DNA of 32,801 nucleotides from Pseudomonadota bacterium (lineage in GTDB: Bacteria > Pseudomonadota > Gammaproteobacteria > Steroidobacterales > Steroidobacteraceae), in assembly GCA_025360865.1 (NCBI GenBank), contig JANYBG010000114.1, forward strand, positions 1 through 32,801. Reading direction: 5' to 3'. Made by a program: the position numbers and the translations under genes. The notes beneath the pieces were generated by a model. It did no database searches. It was not told the origin of the DNA and saw only the letters and a list, made by a program, of their open reading frames with translations. Of this stretch, positions 1 to 8,562 are shown one piece after another. How positions within the stretch are numbered: the stretch's first letter is position 1; each line of letters begins with the position of its first letter.

Positions 1-90
1 CGCGGCGGCGCCTGAGCGCGGTGGCCGCTTCGGACGCTGGGGTCGCGGCAAGAAAGCCGCGGGTCCCGCGACGGGCAATGGCGCCGCGGC
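1..90. repeat. Left arm of an exact 90-bp inverted repeat (window edge)
   Basis: Bases 1-90 are the exact reverse complement of bases 178-267, with no mismatch over 90 bp, and an 87-bp spacer (91-177) between the arms. The matching arm is normal topA coding sequence; this arm, read in the topA frame, gives a peptide unlike any TopA. The repeat begins exactly at the window edge. This is what a fold-back read or a palindromic assembly join produces, so an artefact is the likelier explanation, although a real inverted duplication cannot be excluded. Confidence 0.95.
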
Positions 91-2540
91 TTGACGGCCC
101 TGGCCGCGCGCTCCGGATCCGCGGCGATGGCTTCGGCCACGGCGCTCTTCGCCTTGGATTTCGCCTTGCCCTTGGGCGCCGCGGCGCCATTGCCCGTCGC
201 GGGACCCGCGGCTTTCTTGCCGCGACCCCAGCGTCCGAAGCGGCCACCGCGCTCAGGCGCCGCCGCGATCATCGCGATGGCCTCCTCGAGGGTGATGCTC
301 TTCGGGTCGCGGTCCTTGGGGATCTTGGCGTTCTTCTTCTTGTCGGTGATGTACGGGCCATAGCGACCGTTGAGCACCTGGATGCCGTTATCCGGGAAGT
401 CGTTGATCAGGCGGTTGGCATCGGCCTCCTGCTTCTGGCGGATGACCTCGCGGGCGCGCTCGAGCGTCACCTCGTAGGGATCGTCCTCCTTGAGGGATGC
501 GTACTTGGCGCCGTACTTCACGTACGGGCCGAAGCGGCCGACGTTGGCGATGATCGTTTCCCCGGCCTCGGTCTCACCGAGCGTGCGCGGCAGCTTGAAC
601 AGCTCCATCGCATCGGCGAGGGTGATCTTGTCCATCTTCTGCCCGGGCCGCAGGCCGGCGAACTTCGGCTTCTCCTCGTCGTCCTTGGTGCCGATCTGCA
701 CGAACGGACCGAAGCGGCCCATGCGTACCGTGATGGGCTTGTCGGTGCCCGCCTCGCGCCCGAGCTCACGCGCCTGCGCGACCTGCTCGCGCGAGACGTT
801 CTTCTCGATCGACTCGACCTGCTCGATGAAGGGCTTCCAGAACTTCTCGAGCGGCGTCGTCCACGCCTCCTCGCCGCGGGAGACCGCGTCCAGCTCGTCC
901 TCCATGGCCGCCGTGAAGCCGTACTCGACGTAGCGGTGGAAGTGCTCGGTGAGGAAGCGGCAGACGATCTTGCCGATGTCGGTGGGCACGAAGCGCCGCG
1001 CGTCCATCTCCACGTACTCACGGTCCTGCAGCGTCGAGATGATGGTGGCGTAGGTCGAGGGGCGGCCGATGCCGTGCTCCTCGAGCGCCTTGACGAGCGA
1101 GGCCTCGCCGAAGCGCGGCGGCGGCTCGGTGAAGTGTTGCTCGGCGGCCAGCACGCTGAGGCCGACGGTGTCGCCCTCCTTCATGGGCGGCAGCACGTGG
1201 TCGCTGTCATCGACCTTGGCGTCGTCCGTGCCCTCCTGGTAAACCGAGATGTAGCCGGGTTTCACCAGAGTGGAGCCGTTCGCGCGCAGCATGTGGCGCC
1301 GCGGTCCATCGGCGCCGGCCAGCATGTCCACGGCGACGGTGTCGAACACCGCATGGCTCATCTGGGATGCGACCGCGCGCTTCCAGATCAGGGCGTACAG
1401 GCGGTACAGGTCGTCCTCGACCTTGCCCTCGACATTCGCCGGGGTGATCGCCGCGGCCGTCGGGCGGATCGCCTCGTGGGCTTCCTGCGCGTTCTTCGAT
1501 TTAGTCTTGTAGACGCGCGGCTCGTCGGCCACCTCGTCCTTGCCGTACAGTCGCGCGGCGACCTCGCGGATCTCCGCGACCGCCTCCGCGGCGAGCGACA
1601 CCGAGTCGGTGCGCATATAGGTGATCAGACCGACGCTGCCCTCACCGATGTCCTGGCCCTCGTACAGCTGCTGCGCGAGGCGCATCGTGCGGCGCGCGTT
1701 GAAGCCGAGCTTGCGCGCGGCCTCCTGCTGCAGCGTCGAGGTGGTGAAGGGCGGGGCGGGATTGCGGCGGCGCTGCTTGCGGTCGATGGCGCGCACGCGC
1801 AGCTCACCGCCGCCGGCGGCCGCCCTGAGCGTGCTCTCCACCTCGCGCGCCTGCGCCTCGTTCGTGAAGCTGAACTGCTCGACCTTGGCGCCCTGGTACT
1901 CGAGCAGCTTCAGCGGGAAGCTCTGGCCGCTGTGCGTGCCTTCGCCCTCGAGCGTCCAGTATTCCTGGGCGATGAAGGCGACGATCTCCTCCTCGCGCTC
2001 GCATATCATGCGCAGCGCCGGGCTCTGCACGCGCCCGGCCGACAGGCCCCGCCGCACTTTCTTCCACAACAGCGGCGAGAGGTTGAAGCCGACCAGGAAG
2101 TCCAGCGCGCGGCGCGCCTGCTGGGCATTCACCAGGTCCAGCGACAGGCCGCGGGGCTTCTCGACGGCGGCGCGGATGGCGTTGCGGGTGATCTCGTAGA
2201 ACACCACGCGGTGTACCTGCTTGCCCTTGAGGTCGCCGCGCGCGTCGAGGATCTCCTTCAGGTGCCAGGCGATGGCCTCGCCCTCGCGATCCGGGTCGGT
2301 CGCAAGATAGAGCGCCTTGGATTTCTTGAGCGTGCGGGCGATGGCCTCGACATGGCGCTCGTTCTTTTCGAGCACCTGGTACTTCATGCCGAAGTCGTGC
2401 TCGGTGTCGACCGCGCCTTCCTTGGGCACGAGATCGCGCACGTGCCCGTAGGAGGCGAGCACGTCGAAGTCCTTGCCAAGGTACTTCTTGATCGTCTTGG
2501 CCTTGGCGGGCGACTCGACGATGACCAGGTTGTCTGCCAT
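2..2540 (-). CDS. topA: DNA topoisomerase I, 3' end lost at window edge
   Basis: Type IA topoisomerase that relaxes negative supercoils by a transient 5'-phosphotyrosine link. The start is ATG at 2540 (MADNLVIVESPAKAKTI). The TOPRIM acidic motif TDPDREGEA lies at residues 81-89 and the active tyrosine is about Y308 in LITYMRTDS. A further conserved block, HGIGRPSTYATI, follows at about residue 485. The C-terminus carries three GRFGP/GRYGP-type repeats (near residues 605, 650 and 720) instead of four-cysteine zinc fingers, then a Lys/Ala-rich tail. Authentic coding covers 91-2540 (about 816 residues). The frame stays open to base 2, but 1-90 is the inverted copy of 178-267, so the last 30 or so codons are not real TopA and the true stop is missing. 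It lies downstream of smg, separated by a terminator-like hairpin. Identification is sure; the 3' end is not. Confidence 0.95.
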   Translation of the reverse strand, partial: MADNLVIVESPAKAKTIKKYLGKDFDVLASYGHVRDLVPKEGAVDTEHDFGMKYQVLEKNERHVEAIARTLKKSKALYLATDPDREGEAIAWHLKEILDARGDLKGKQVHRVVFYEITRNAIRAAVEKPRGLSLDLVNAQQARRALDFLVGFNLSPLLWKKVRRGLSAGRVQSPALRMICEREEEIVAFIAQEYWTLEGEGTHSGQSFPLKLLEYQGAKVEQFSFTNEAQAREVESTLRAAAGGGELRVRAIDRKQRRRNPAPPFTTSTLQQEAARKLGFNARRTMRLAQQLYEGQDIGEGSVGLITYMRTDSVSLAAEAVAEIREVAARLYGKDEVADEPRVYKTKSKNAQEAHEAIRPTAAAITPANVEGKVEDDLYRLYALIWKRAVASQMSHAVFDTVAVDMLAGADGPRRHMLRANGSTLVKPGYISVYQEGTDDAKVDDSDHVLPPMKEGDTVGLSVLAAEQHFTEPPPRFGEASLVKALEEHGIGRPSTYATIISTLQDREYVEMDARRFVPTDIGKIVCRFLTEHFHRYVEYGFTAAMEDELDAVSRGEEAWTTPLEKFWKPFIEQVESIEKNVSREQVAQARELGREAGTDKPITVRMGRFGPFVQIGTKDDEEKPKFAGLRPGQKMDKITLADAMELFKLPRTLGETEAGETIIANVGRFGPYVKYGAKYASLKEDDPYEVTLERAREVIRQKQEADANRLINDFPDNGIQVLNGRYGPYITDKKKNAKIPKDRDPKSITLEEAIAMIAAAPERGGRFGRWGRGKKAAGPATGNGAAAPKGKAKSKAKSAVAEAIAADPERAARAVKPRRHCPSRDPRLSCRDPSVRSGHRAQAPP
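178..267. repeat. Right arm of the exact 90-bp inverted repeat (inside topA)
   Basis: This arm is the in-frame topA sequence for a Gly/Arg/Lys/Ala-rich stretch near the C-terminus (containing GGRFGRWGRGKKAAGP). It is the reverse complement of bases 1-90. The match stops at 90/178 and does not extend into the spacer. Confidence 0.95.
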
Positions 2541-2563
2541 GACTTACGGAAAGACCCGAGCCG

Positions 2564-2591
2564 AAAATAAAAAACCGCGGACAAGCCGCGG
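2564..2591 (-). terminator. Rho-independent terminator after smg, just upstream of topA
   Basis: Read on the minus strand, a 6-bp CCGCGG stem with a 5-nt loop (2575-2591) is followed by a T-run interrupted once (2564-2574). It lies 32 bp beyond the smg stop and 24 bp before the topA start codon. It would end the smg transcript and require topA to have its own start or depend on read-through. Because it sits in the topA leader it could also act as an attenuator. Confidence 0.75.
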
Positions 2592-2622
2592 ACCCATGCA
2601 GCCAGCGATGACTATCGCCGAC

Positions 2623-3102
2623 TCAGTGCGGGGCAAGGACCCGCACGTCCGTGATCAACCCACCGAGGCGTTCCACCGCGAGCTGCTGGCCCGGCTGGCT
2701 GGACAGCACCATCAGCACGACCCACTTGAGCTGCTCGGTGTCGGGCTCGTCGGCATCCAGGGCCAGCATGCGCTCGATCACTATCTCCCGCTGCGCAGGG
2801 GTCAGCACCCGCGCGTTCTCGAGCGTCAGCAGCAGGCCGCGGCATTCCGTCGACAGGCGCGCCATCTCGCTGTCGGTGAACATGCGCACGCCGTTCTGCG
2901 TGAGCGGCGCCGGCTGCGCCTGCTCGTGGCCGAAGGCGAGGTCCGTGAGCCAGTCGAGCGCCCGCTCGACGTTGTCCGGCGCGAAGCCGGCATGCTCCAG
3001 GTCCCGCGCCAGGTTCTCGCGCTCGGGTACGTCCGGTGTCTCGTTGAGCATGTACCGGTCGAACACGTAGATAAGAATGTCGAGAACGCTGCCAGTCATC
3101 AT
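2623..3102 (-). CDS. smg: Smg family protein (DUF494)
   Basis: Small acidic protein of the Smg/DUF494 family, conserved between dprA and topA in many gammaproteobacteria; its molecular role is not established. The start chosen is ATG at 3102 (MMTGSVLDILIYVFDRYM), because it gives 159 residues, close to the E. coli length, and aligns with the family N-terminus. It begins one base after the remnant dprA stop (TGA at 3104-3106), the spacing expected for coupled genes. An upstream in-frame ATG at 3120 would add six residues; neither start has a good Shine-Dalgarno. Conserved features visible are CRGLLLTLENARVLTP and REIVIERMLALD followed by LKWVVLMVL. The protein looks intact although the gene before it is broken. 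Confidence 0.9.
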   Translation of the reverse strand: MMTGSVLDILIYVFDRYMLNETPDVPERENLARDLEHAGFAPDNVERALDWLTDLAFGHEQAQPAPLTQNGVRMFTDSEMARLSTECRGLLLTLENARVLTPAQREIVIERMLALDADEPDTEQLKWVVLMVLSSQPGQQLAVERLGGLITDVRVLAPH

Positions 3103-3103
3103 T

Positions 3104-3620
3104 TCAAGGTATTCGGCCATAGCGGCCGCCCGGAAGAGCCGCCACACGCCCCCCGGGTTCGAGTCTCAGCGACATCGAGGCGACGGACTTGCCCCGCCAG
3201 GTGCTTGCGTGCGACGACAACATCAACAGTCGCGGGTTCAAAGCCGAGGGCATCTAACAGCATTTCATACTCCTTGTCCAATGACGGCGGCGCCGCCGGC
3301 GCCGCCGCGCCCTGCGTAAGTTTTTCTTTTACAAAATAATTCCGCAGCTACCGACGACGTCCGCCGCTTCCGCCACCCGCTTCGCGCCTTCGCGGATGAG
3401 TTGCCGCGTCCCGCGCGACAGGGCGCTGTGGATGGAACCGGGGATCGCGAACACCTCGCGTCCCTGCTCGGCGGCGAGGCGCGCGGCCATCAGTTCCGGT
3501 GCGACCCCTGCGGTCTCCAGGCGTGAGCGCGGCTTCCGGCCCCCAGGTCCGGTACCCGCGCCAGGCAAGCGCCCCTCTGGTGCATCCATCGCCCGGGAGG
3601 ATACGGGAAGTCGGGCGGGG
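3104..3620 (-). pseudogene. dprA: Decayed dprA (smf): core deleted, two frameshifts
   Basis: DprA loads RecA on incoming single-stranded DNA during transformation. Only its ends remain here, in the usual place between the LysM gene and smg. At about 3339-3515 one frame reads MAARLAAEQGREVFAIPGS and continues as HSALSRGTRQLIREGAK, the end of the DprA Rossmann fold. At about 3183-3281 a second frame reads LLDALGFEPATVD, the start of the C-terminal winged-helix domain. At 3104-3186 the first frame returns with SVASMSLRLEPGGRVAALPGG, the end of that domain, stopping at 3104. Near 3540-3600 a short piece (CLARVPDLGAGSR) resembles the N-terminal helices. The roughly 200-residue Rossmann core between is absent. 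Two offsetting frameshifts, one near the homopolymer-rich 3325-3340 and one near 3185, plus the deletion make the gene non-functional. Confidence 0.85.
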
Positions 3621-3727
3621 CGCTGGGGGCAATAACGGGTGCGAATGCGAACCCGCCGCGGGCTGTGAGGCGCCGCGGCGGGTCTGGGAAGCGAACGGTC
3701 GCGCGCCGCGCTCGCGGCGTCGCTAGC

Positions 3728-4966
3728 TCAGGGGCTGCGAGCCACGTACTGCACGTGGATCGTGTCGGTCGCATTCACCACCAGAGCGTAGCTCATGCGG
3801 TCGTACACCTTGAACACGAGCATCGTGCCGACGCGCTCCTCGGGGAGCTTCACCTTCGGGGCGAAGGTCACCGACTGCGTTTCCCCGATCGTGCCGCTCT
3901 TGCGGTAGACGTCGGGTACCGCATAACCGGCCTCATCGATGGCCAGCACTGTGCCAGGCTCGATGCCGTGGCGCTTGCCGCGGTTGATCGCGACGATCTG
4001 GTACTGCCCGACGAGATCCGTGCCGCCGACGACATCGATGATATGGCCGCGCACATCACCCGCCGGGGCGCGCGGGGTGAAGTTCATCGGCGTCTGCGAC
4101 AGGTCGCCCGACAGCAGGCGGTCTCCGCGCAGGGTCTCGCGCGCCGGGTCGCTCAGGTACGCCTTGGCGGGTTGGCCGGGACGCGCGATCTGCGCCGTCG
4201 AGGCGTAGATGGCCTCGTAGGCGATGACCGAGTTGTCGTCCGGATCCTTCAGGGGACCTGCGATGTGGACCACCGCATAGGTGCCTGCGGGGGCCGCGGG
4301 CAGGTCCTGAATGTAGGCCTCGTTGTTGGTACCGGCGACCTGGTGCATATCGCGGAAGGCGACGACGTAGGGCGCGTGGCTGATCTCGTCCTTGCTAATG
4401 ATCGTCGGCCGACCGAGGAAGGCGGCGATCGCGGCGTACGGGATCGTCGGGATCGAGGCGTCGAGGTCGGTGCTGCGCAGGCGCGGGTCCATGCGCACCG
4501 CGCCGCCCTGTTCCAGGCTTACCTGCGGACGCCCATCGGCGCCGTAGGCCAGCGCGAGCTGGTCACCCGGATAGATAAGGTGCGGGTTCGCGACCTGCGG
4601 ATTGATGACCCAGACCTCGGGCCAAAGCCACGGGTCCTTCAGGTACATCGAAGCGATACCCCACAGGGTGTCGCCCCGCTTGACCGTGTAGTGCGCCGGG
4701 GCGCTGGAATTGACCATCCCGCGGGTATCCACGGTCGCGCTTGGCGCCGCGGCCGGGGTGGCGTTGCCTGCGGCGATCGCCGCCTCGGTGGCGGTCATCT
4801 CGGGCGCCGCGGCTTGGGCCTGTGCGATGGGCTGCGTGTTCGCCTGCATTGGCGCAGGCGCGGCGGCCACCTCGTGGCGACGGAAGTGCGAGCACCCCGT
4901 GACCGCGAGCGACAGGATAAGGAGACCCGCGATCGGGCGAGCTCCAAGTACTTGATTTAAGACCAT
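3728..4966 (-). CDS. LysM-domain lipoprotein
   Basis: Predicted periplasmic lipoprotein of 412 residues that binds peptidoglycan glycan chains. Residues 1-25 are a lipoprotein signal with lipobox VTGC (acylated Cys25). A Pro/Ala-rich linker runs to about residue 90. The LysM domain (about 92-140) contains [14 protein letters not shown], then [20 protein letters not shown], the long form typical of the LysM gene beside dprA/smg/topA. The remaining 270 residues form a C-terminal region I cannot name. The ATG at 4966 has a strong GAGGAG/TGGAGG Shine-Dalgarno directly upstream. It is divergent from def; dprA, smg and topA lie downstream on the same strand. The exact role (cell wall turnover or scaffold) is inferred only. 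Confidence 0.85.
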   Translation of the reverse strand: MVLNQVLGARPIAGLLILSLAVTGCSHFRRHEVAAAPAPMQANTQPIAQAQAAAPEMTATEAAIAAGNATPAAAPSATVDTRGMVNSSAPAHYTVKRGDTLWGIASMYLKDPWLWPEVWVINPQVANPHLIYPGDQLALAYGADGRPQVSLEQGGAVRMDPRLRSTDLDASIPTIPYAAIAAFLGRPTIISKDEISHAPYVVAFRDMHQVAGTNNEAYIQDLPAAPAGTYAVVHIAGPLKDPDDNSVIAYEAIYASTAQIARPGQPAKAYLSDPARETLRGDRLLSGDLSQTPMNFTPRAPAGDVRGHIIDVVGGTDLVGQYQIVAINRGKRHGIEPGTVLAIDEAGYAVPDVYRKSGTIGETQSVTFAPKVKLPEERVGTMLVFKVYDRMSYALVVNATDTIHVQYVARSP

Positions 4967-5024
4967 CCTCCACTCCTCAATTGCGCGAGGCGGACCAACG
5001 CCCTGCGCCGGAATCCTGAATCGT

Positions 5025-5030
5025 TATACT
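5025..5030 (+). promoter_or_regulatory. Possible -10 box for the def operon
   Basis: TATACT lies in the 148-bp space between the divergent LysM gene and def, 85 bp before the def start. The region is more AT-rich than its surroundings. No good -35 hexamer is seen 16-18 bp upstream, so this is tentative. Confidence 0.35.
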
Positions 5031-5114
5031 GGCACGGCGCCCGCCGGCATACGAATTAATGTCAACTTTGTGCGCTGGATCACGGCTGCCAGCGCCCCCA
5101 TATCAGGCACGACC

Positions 5115-5660
5115 ATGGCCCTACGAAGCATCCTCGAATACCCCGATCCAAGGCTGCGAACCCGCGCACAGACGGTCACCACGTTCGATGCCGCGCTCGG
5201 CACTTTGATCGATGACTTGCTGGAAACGATGTACGCGGCCCCCGGCATCGGGCTGGCCGCCACCCAGGTCGACGTCCACCAGCGCCTGGTCGTTATCGAC
5301 GTCTCCGACGAGCGCAACGCCCCCCTGGTGATCATCAACCCCGAGATCATCGAGCGTGAGGGGGAGGCGAAGACCGAGGAGGGATGCCTGTCGGTCCCCG
5401 GGATCTTCGATGAGATCAAGCGTGCCACGCGCATCCGTCTGCGCTCGCATGACCGTGCGGGACAGGTCAACGAGTCGGAGTACACCGATCTGCTCGCGGT
5501 GTGCATACAGCACGAGATGGACCACCTTGAGGGCAAGCTCTTCGTCGACTACCTGTCGCAGATGAAGCGCGAGCGCATCCGCAAGAAACTCGACAAGGAG
5601 CGCAGGGAGCGGACCGCCGAGGCCGCCAGGGGCGCCGGCGGCGCCCGTCGCGCGTACTAG
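5115..5660 (+). CDS. def: Peptide deformylase
   Basis: Metalloenzyme that removes the formyl group from the N-terminal methionine of new proteins. It has 181 residues with the three PDF motifs: GIGLAATQ at 44-51, EGCLS at 89-93 (metal ligand Cys91) and HEMDH at 133-137 (two His ligands and catalytic Glu). The start is ATG at 5115 ([15 protein letters not shown]), matching the family N-terminus; a GTG at 5070 in frame would add an unlikely 15 residues. It is the first gene of a run with fmt, which begins 2 bp after its stop. The C-terminal 25 residues are highly charged ([16 protein letters not shown]) and end in a Gly/Ala-rich tail. Confidence 0.97.
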   Translation: MALRSILEYPDPRLRTRAQTVTTFDAALGTLIDDLLETMYAAPGIGLAATQVDVHQRLVVIDVSDERNAPLVIINPEIIEREGEAKTEEGCLSVPGIFDEIKRATRIRLRSHDRAGQVNESEYTDLLAVCIQHEMDHLEGKLFVDYLSQMKRERIRKKLDKERRERTAEAARGAGGARRAY

Positions 5661-5662
5661 GT

Positions 5663-6613
5663 TTGCGCGTCGCATTCGCCGGCACGCCCGGATTCGCGGT
5701 CCCAGCGCTCGAGGCGCTGCGCGCGAGGCACGAAGTCGTGGGTGTGCTGACGCAGCCCGACCGTCCCAAGGGTCGCGGCCGCCAACTCGCTGAAAGTCCC
5801 GTGAAAGCCGCGGCGCGCGCGCTTTCCCTGCCCATCGCGCAGCCCCAGACACTCAAGAGCGCGCCAGGGCGGGCCGCCCTCGAGCAATGGTCCCCGGAGG
5901 TCCTCGTCGTCGTGGCCTATGGCTTGCTGCTGCCCCCAGAGGTTCTCGCGCTGCCGCGCTTGGGGTGCCTGAACATCCACGCCTCGCTGCTGCCGCGCTG
6001 GCGGGGGGCCGCGCCCATCCAGCGGGCGATCCTCGCCGGCGATTCTGAAACCGGCGTCACCATCATGCGGATGGACGAGGGGCTCGACACCGGCCCCACG
6101 CTGCTGAGCGAGCGCGTCGTCATCTCCCGGGCCCACACCGGGGGATCGCTGCACGACGAACTCTCAGTGCTCGGGGCGCGCCTGCTGACCGAGGCTCTCA
6201 CCGGACTTGAACGAGGCACGCTTGCGCCGGTCGAACAGCCGCGGGAGGGGGTCACGTACGCCGCCAAGATCGACAAGGCGGAAGGGATCATCGACTGGAG
6301 CGCGGATGCGCTGGCTATCGAGCGCCAGGTACACGCCTTCAATCCCTGGCCCATCGCGCAGACGCAGCTGGAGGGAGAGGTCCTGCGGATATTCTCGGCC
6401 CGCGCCGAGACACAGGACGATGTGAACGTGCCGGTAAAAGGCCCCAAAAGTAATAATAGTGGCGCGATCATCGCCGTACAGGACGACTATATGCGAATTC
6501 AGTGTGGAACCGGCACCTTAGCGGTCACGCACGTCCAGCGCCCGGGCCGCCGCACCATGAGCGTGCGGGATTTTTCCCACCGCCAGGCTCTGCTGGGGCG
6601 TCGGGTTGGCTAA
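5663..6613 (+). CDS. fmt: Methionyl-tRNA formyltransferase
   Basis: Transfers a formyl group from 10-formyl-THF to Met-tRNA(fMet), the step that Def later undoes. It has 316 residues. The N-terminal hydrolase fold holds Asn104 and His106 in the NIHASLLPRWRG block and Asp142 in LDTGP, equivalent to the catalytic triad of E. coli Fmt. The C-terminal OB-fold domain follows from about residue 205. The start is TTG at 5663, two bases after the def stop, giving MRVAFAGTPGFA; no better start is visible. Its stop overlaps the rsmB start by 8 bp. A short patch at 6430-6475 is more AT-rich than the rest. Confidence 0.97.
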   Translation: MRVAFAGTPGFAVPALEALRARHEVVGVLTQPDRPKGRGRQLAESPVKAAARALSLPIAQPQTLKSAPGRAALEQWSPEVLVVVAYGLLLPPEVLALPRLGCLNIHASLLPRWRGAAPIQRAILAGDSETGVTIMRMDEGLDTGPTLLSERVVISRAHTGGSLHDELSVLGARLLTEALTGLERGTLAPVEQPREGVTYAAKIDKAEGIIDWSADALAIERQVHAFNPWPIAQTQLEGEVLRIFSARAETQDDVNVPVKGPKSNNSGAIIAVQDDYMRIQCGTGTLAVTHVQRPGRRTMSVRDFSHRQALLGRRVG

Positions 6614-7943
6614 GACCCCGTGGGCTCCGGGGGCGCCGGCCCTGGCGGCGGCCGCGCGTGCCGTCGATGCGGTGGTCTTCCGGGGCGAGTCGGTCGATGC
6701 GGCGCTGTCCACGGCCGATGAGATGGGGGAGCGCGCCGCGGTCCGGGCCATCGCCCTGGGCACCGTGCGCTGGTACCTGCGCCTGGCGCCGGCGATCGAG
6801 TCGCTGCTGCAGCGGCCCGAGGGCGTCGCCAAGTCGGTCCGGTCGCTGCTGGCCGCGGCGGCCCACCAGATCGAGTATTCCCGCAATGCGCCGGAGCTCA
6901 CCGCGCACCTGGCGGTGGATGCGGCGCGGCTGCTGGGTGAGGAGCGTTCGACGGGTCTGGTGAATGCCGTGCTGAGGCGGTTCGTGGCGGAGCGCGAAGT
7001 GCGCCTGGCGAAGGTCGACAAGACGCTGCCGGGACGCACGGCCCACCCGGGATGGCTGGTAAAGGAACTCAACAGCGCCTGGCCTGACCTTGCGCTCTCG
7101 GTGCTCGAGGCCAACAACGCCCACCCACCGATGACCTTGCGCATCGACCTCTCGCGCATCACTCGTGAGGCGTACATCGCACAGCTCACCTCGAAGGGGA
7201 TTGAATCTCAAGGGATCCAATGGATGCCCTCAGCGGTCACTTTGATTCGACCTTTGGCGATATCCGAGCTTCCCGGCTTCGAAGAGGGATTTGTCTCGAT
7301 CCAGGATGCAGGCGCGCAGCTGGCCGCCCGGCTCCTGGACCTGCACCCCGGACAGCGGGTGCTCGATGCCTGTGCCGCCCCGGGCGGCAAGAGCGGGCAA
7401 CTCCTCGAGACCGAGCCGGGTATCGAGCTGACGTGCGTGGACCTCACCGCGGAGCGCATGGCGCTGGTCGCCGAGAACCTCGCGCGCCTGAAGCGCACCG
7501 CCGCGCTGGTGTCAGGGGACATGCGAGACCCGGCCACCTTCTTCGATGGCCAACCGTTCGAGCGCATCCTGGTGGATGCGCCGTGCTCCTCGACCGGGGT
7601 GATCCGCCGGCATCCGGACATCAAGCTGCTGCGCCGCGCGACCGATGCGGCCGCCTTCGCCGCTGAACAGCTCGAGATCCTGCGGGCGGCCGCCTCGATG
7701 CTCGCCCCCGGTGGTCGCCTGGTCTATTCGACCTGCTCGGTATTGCCGACGGAGAACGATGCGGTGGTGGCGCGGTTCCTGGAGCGGGAGCCGGCCATGA
7801 GCGCGGCGGCGATGCCGGCAGGGGGGGCGCTGGCGCCCGGCGGGCTGGTGCGCCCCGGGGGGGTGCAGCTGCTGCCCGGCGCACGGGCGGGGACGGACGG
7901 GTTCTATTATGCTTGTCTCGAAAAGACAACGGCTGAAAGCTGA
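6606..7943 (+). CDS. rsmB: 16S rRNA m5C967 methyltransferase
   Basis: SAM-dependent methyltransferase that modifies C967 of 16S rRNA. It has 445 residues. An NusB-like RNA-binding domain covers about 1-135. The catalytic domain has the SAM motif DACAAPGGKSG from Asp254, the motif IV cysteine Cys327 in VDAPCSSTG and the catalytic Cys377 in STCS, the paired cysteines of the RsmB/Nop2 family. The start is TTG at 6606 (MAKTPWAPG), overlapping the fmt stop by 8 bp, which implies translational coupling. The last 60 residues are rich in Gly/Ala/Pro. Confidence 0.96.
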   Translation: MAKTPWAPGAPALAAAARAVDAVVFRGESVDAALSTADEMGERAAVRAIALGTVRWYLRLAPAIESLLQRPEGVAKSVRSLLAAAAHQIEYSRNAPELTAHLAVDAARLLGEERSTGLVNAVLRRFVAEREVRLAKVDKTLPGRTAHPGWLVKELNSAWPDLALSVLEANNAHPPMTLRIDLSRITREAYIAQLTSKGIESQGIQWMPSAVTLIRPLAISELPGFEEGFVSIQDAGAQLAARLLDLHPGQRVLDACAAPGGKSGQLLETEPGIELTCVDLTAERMALVAENLARLKRTAALVSGDMRDPATFFDGQPFERILVDAPCSSTGVIRRHPDIKLLRRATDAAAFAAEQLEILRAAASMLAPGGRLVYSTCSVLPTENDAVVARFLEREPAMSAAAMPAGGALAPGGLVRPGGVQLLPGARAGTDGFYYACLEKTTAES

Positions 7944-7965
7944 ACGCTTGCCGTCGCAGGGAGTC

Positions 7966-8562
7966 ATGCCGCGCGACGATAAACCTCCCGACTCAGGAAC
8001 CCGCCCGCGGCGGCTCGCACTCCTGTGGATGCTGGCCCTGGGCTGGTGCGGGTTGGTCTGCGCGGCCGCCCTCGACGGGGTCCTCGAGGTGCGTTCGGCC
8101 TACGTGAACATCGACAAGGGCGTCTTCCTCCTGCACGCCCGGGTGGAATACCCCGAGAGCACCTCCATCCGCGATGCGCTGCGCGATGGCATCACGCTCA
8201 CCTTCGATCTGGATGCGCGCGTCGAGCGCGACCGACACCTGTGGTTCAACGCGGCGATCGTCGACCTCACGTTGCGCCGCGAACTCACCTACCACGCCGT
8301 CAGCGACCGCTACGTGGTGCGCGACATCAAGAACGGCGACCAGTCAACCTTCGCCACGCTCGACGACGCACTGGACTACTTAGGCCGGGTGGACGCCTGG
8401 CCGATCATCGTTGAACCCCAGCTCAGTGGCGGCAACTACACCATCAGCGTGCGCGCTGGGGTGCGGCGCGGGAACCTGCCGTCGGCCATGCGCGCGCTCT
8501 TGTTCTGGACGGATGACTGGGCGCGCGTGAGCGAGTGGTACACCTGGACGCTGCCGGTATGA
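7966..8562 (+). CDS. DUF4390 family secreted protein
   Basis: Protein of 198 residues with a hydrophobic segment at about 17-35 (LALLWMLALGWCGLVCAAA) that acts as a signal peptide, so the rest is probably periplasmic. The body (LEVRSAYVNIDKGVFLLHARVEY and later YTISVRAGVRRGNLPSAMR) matches my memory of DUF4390, which often precedes an ntrYX-like pair. The start ATG at 7966 has an AGGGAG Shine-Dalgarno 4-5 bp upstream; a longer reading from 7909 overlaps rsmB and lacks a site. Its TGA overlaps the kinase ATG (ATGA), so it is probably co-expressed with the sensor and may modulate it. No biochemical role is known to me. Confidence 0.85.
   Translation: MPRDDKPPDSGTRPRRLALLWMLALGWCGLVCAAALDGVLEVRSAYVNIDKGVFLLHARVEYPESTSIRDALRDGITLTFDLDARVERDRHLWFNAAIVDLTLRRELTYHAVSDRYVVRDIKNGDQSTFATLDDALDYLGRVDAWPIIVEPQLSGGNYTISVRAGVRRGNLPSAMRALLFWTDDWARVSEWYTWTLPV

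Noticed and set aside
21-2570. 849-codon open frame on the plus strand over topA
   Set aside because: Its translation is an Arg/Leu/Gly/Asp-rich shadow of the high-GC topA gene on the opposite strand and has no recognisable domain.
3499-3726. Possible small plus-strand gene opposite the dprA remnant
   Set aside because: Composition is low-complexity and the minus strand carries identifiable DprA fragments instead.
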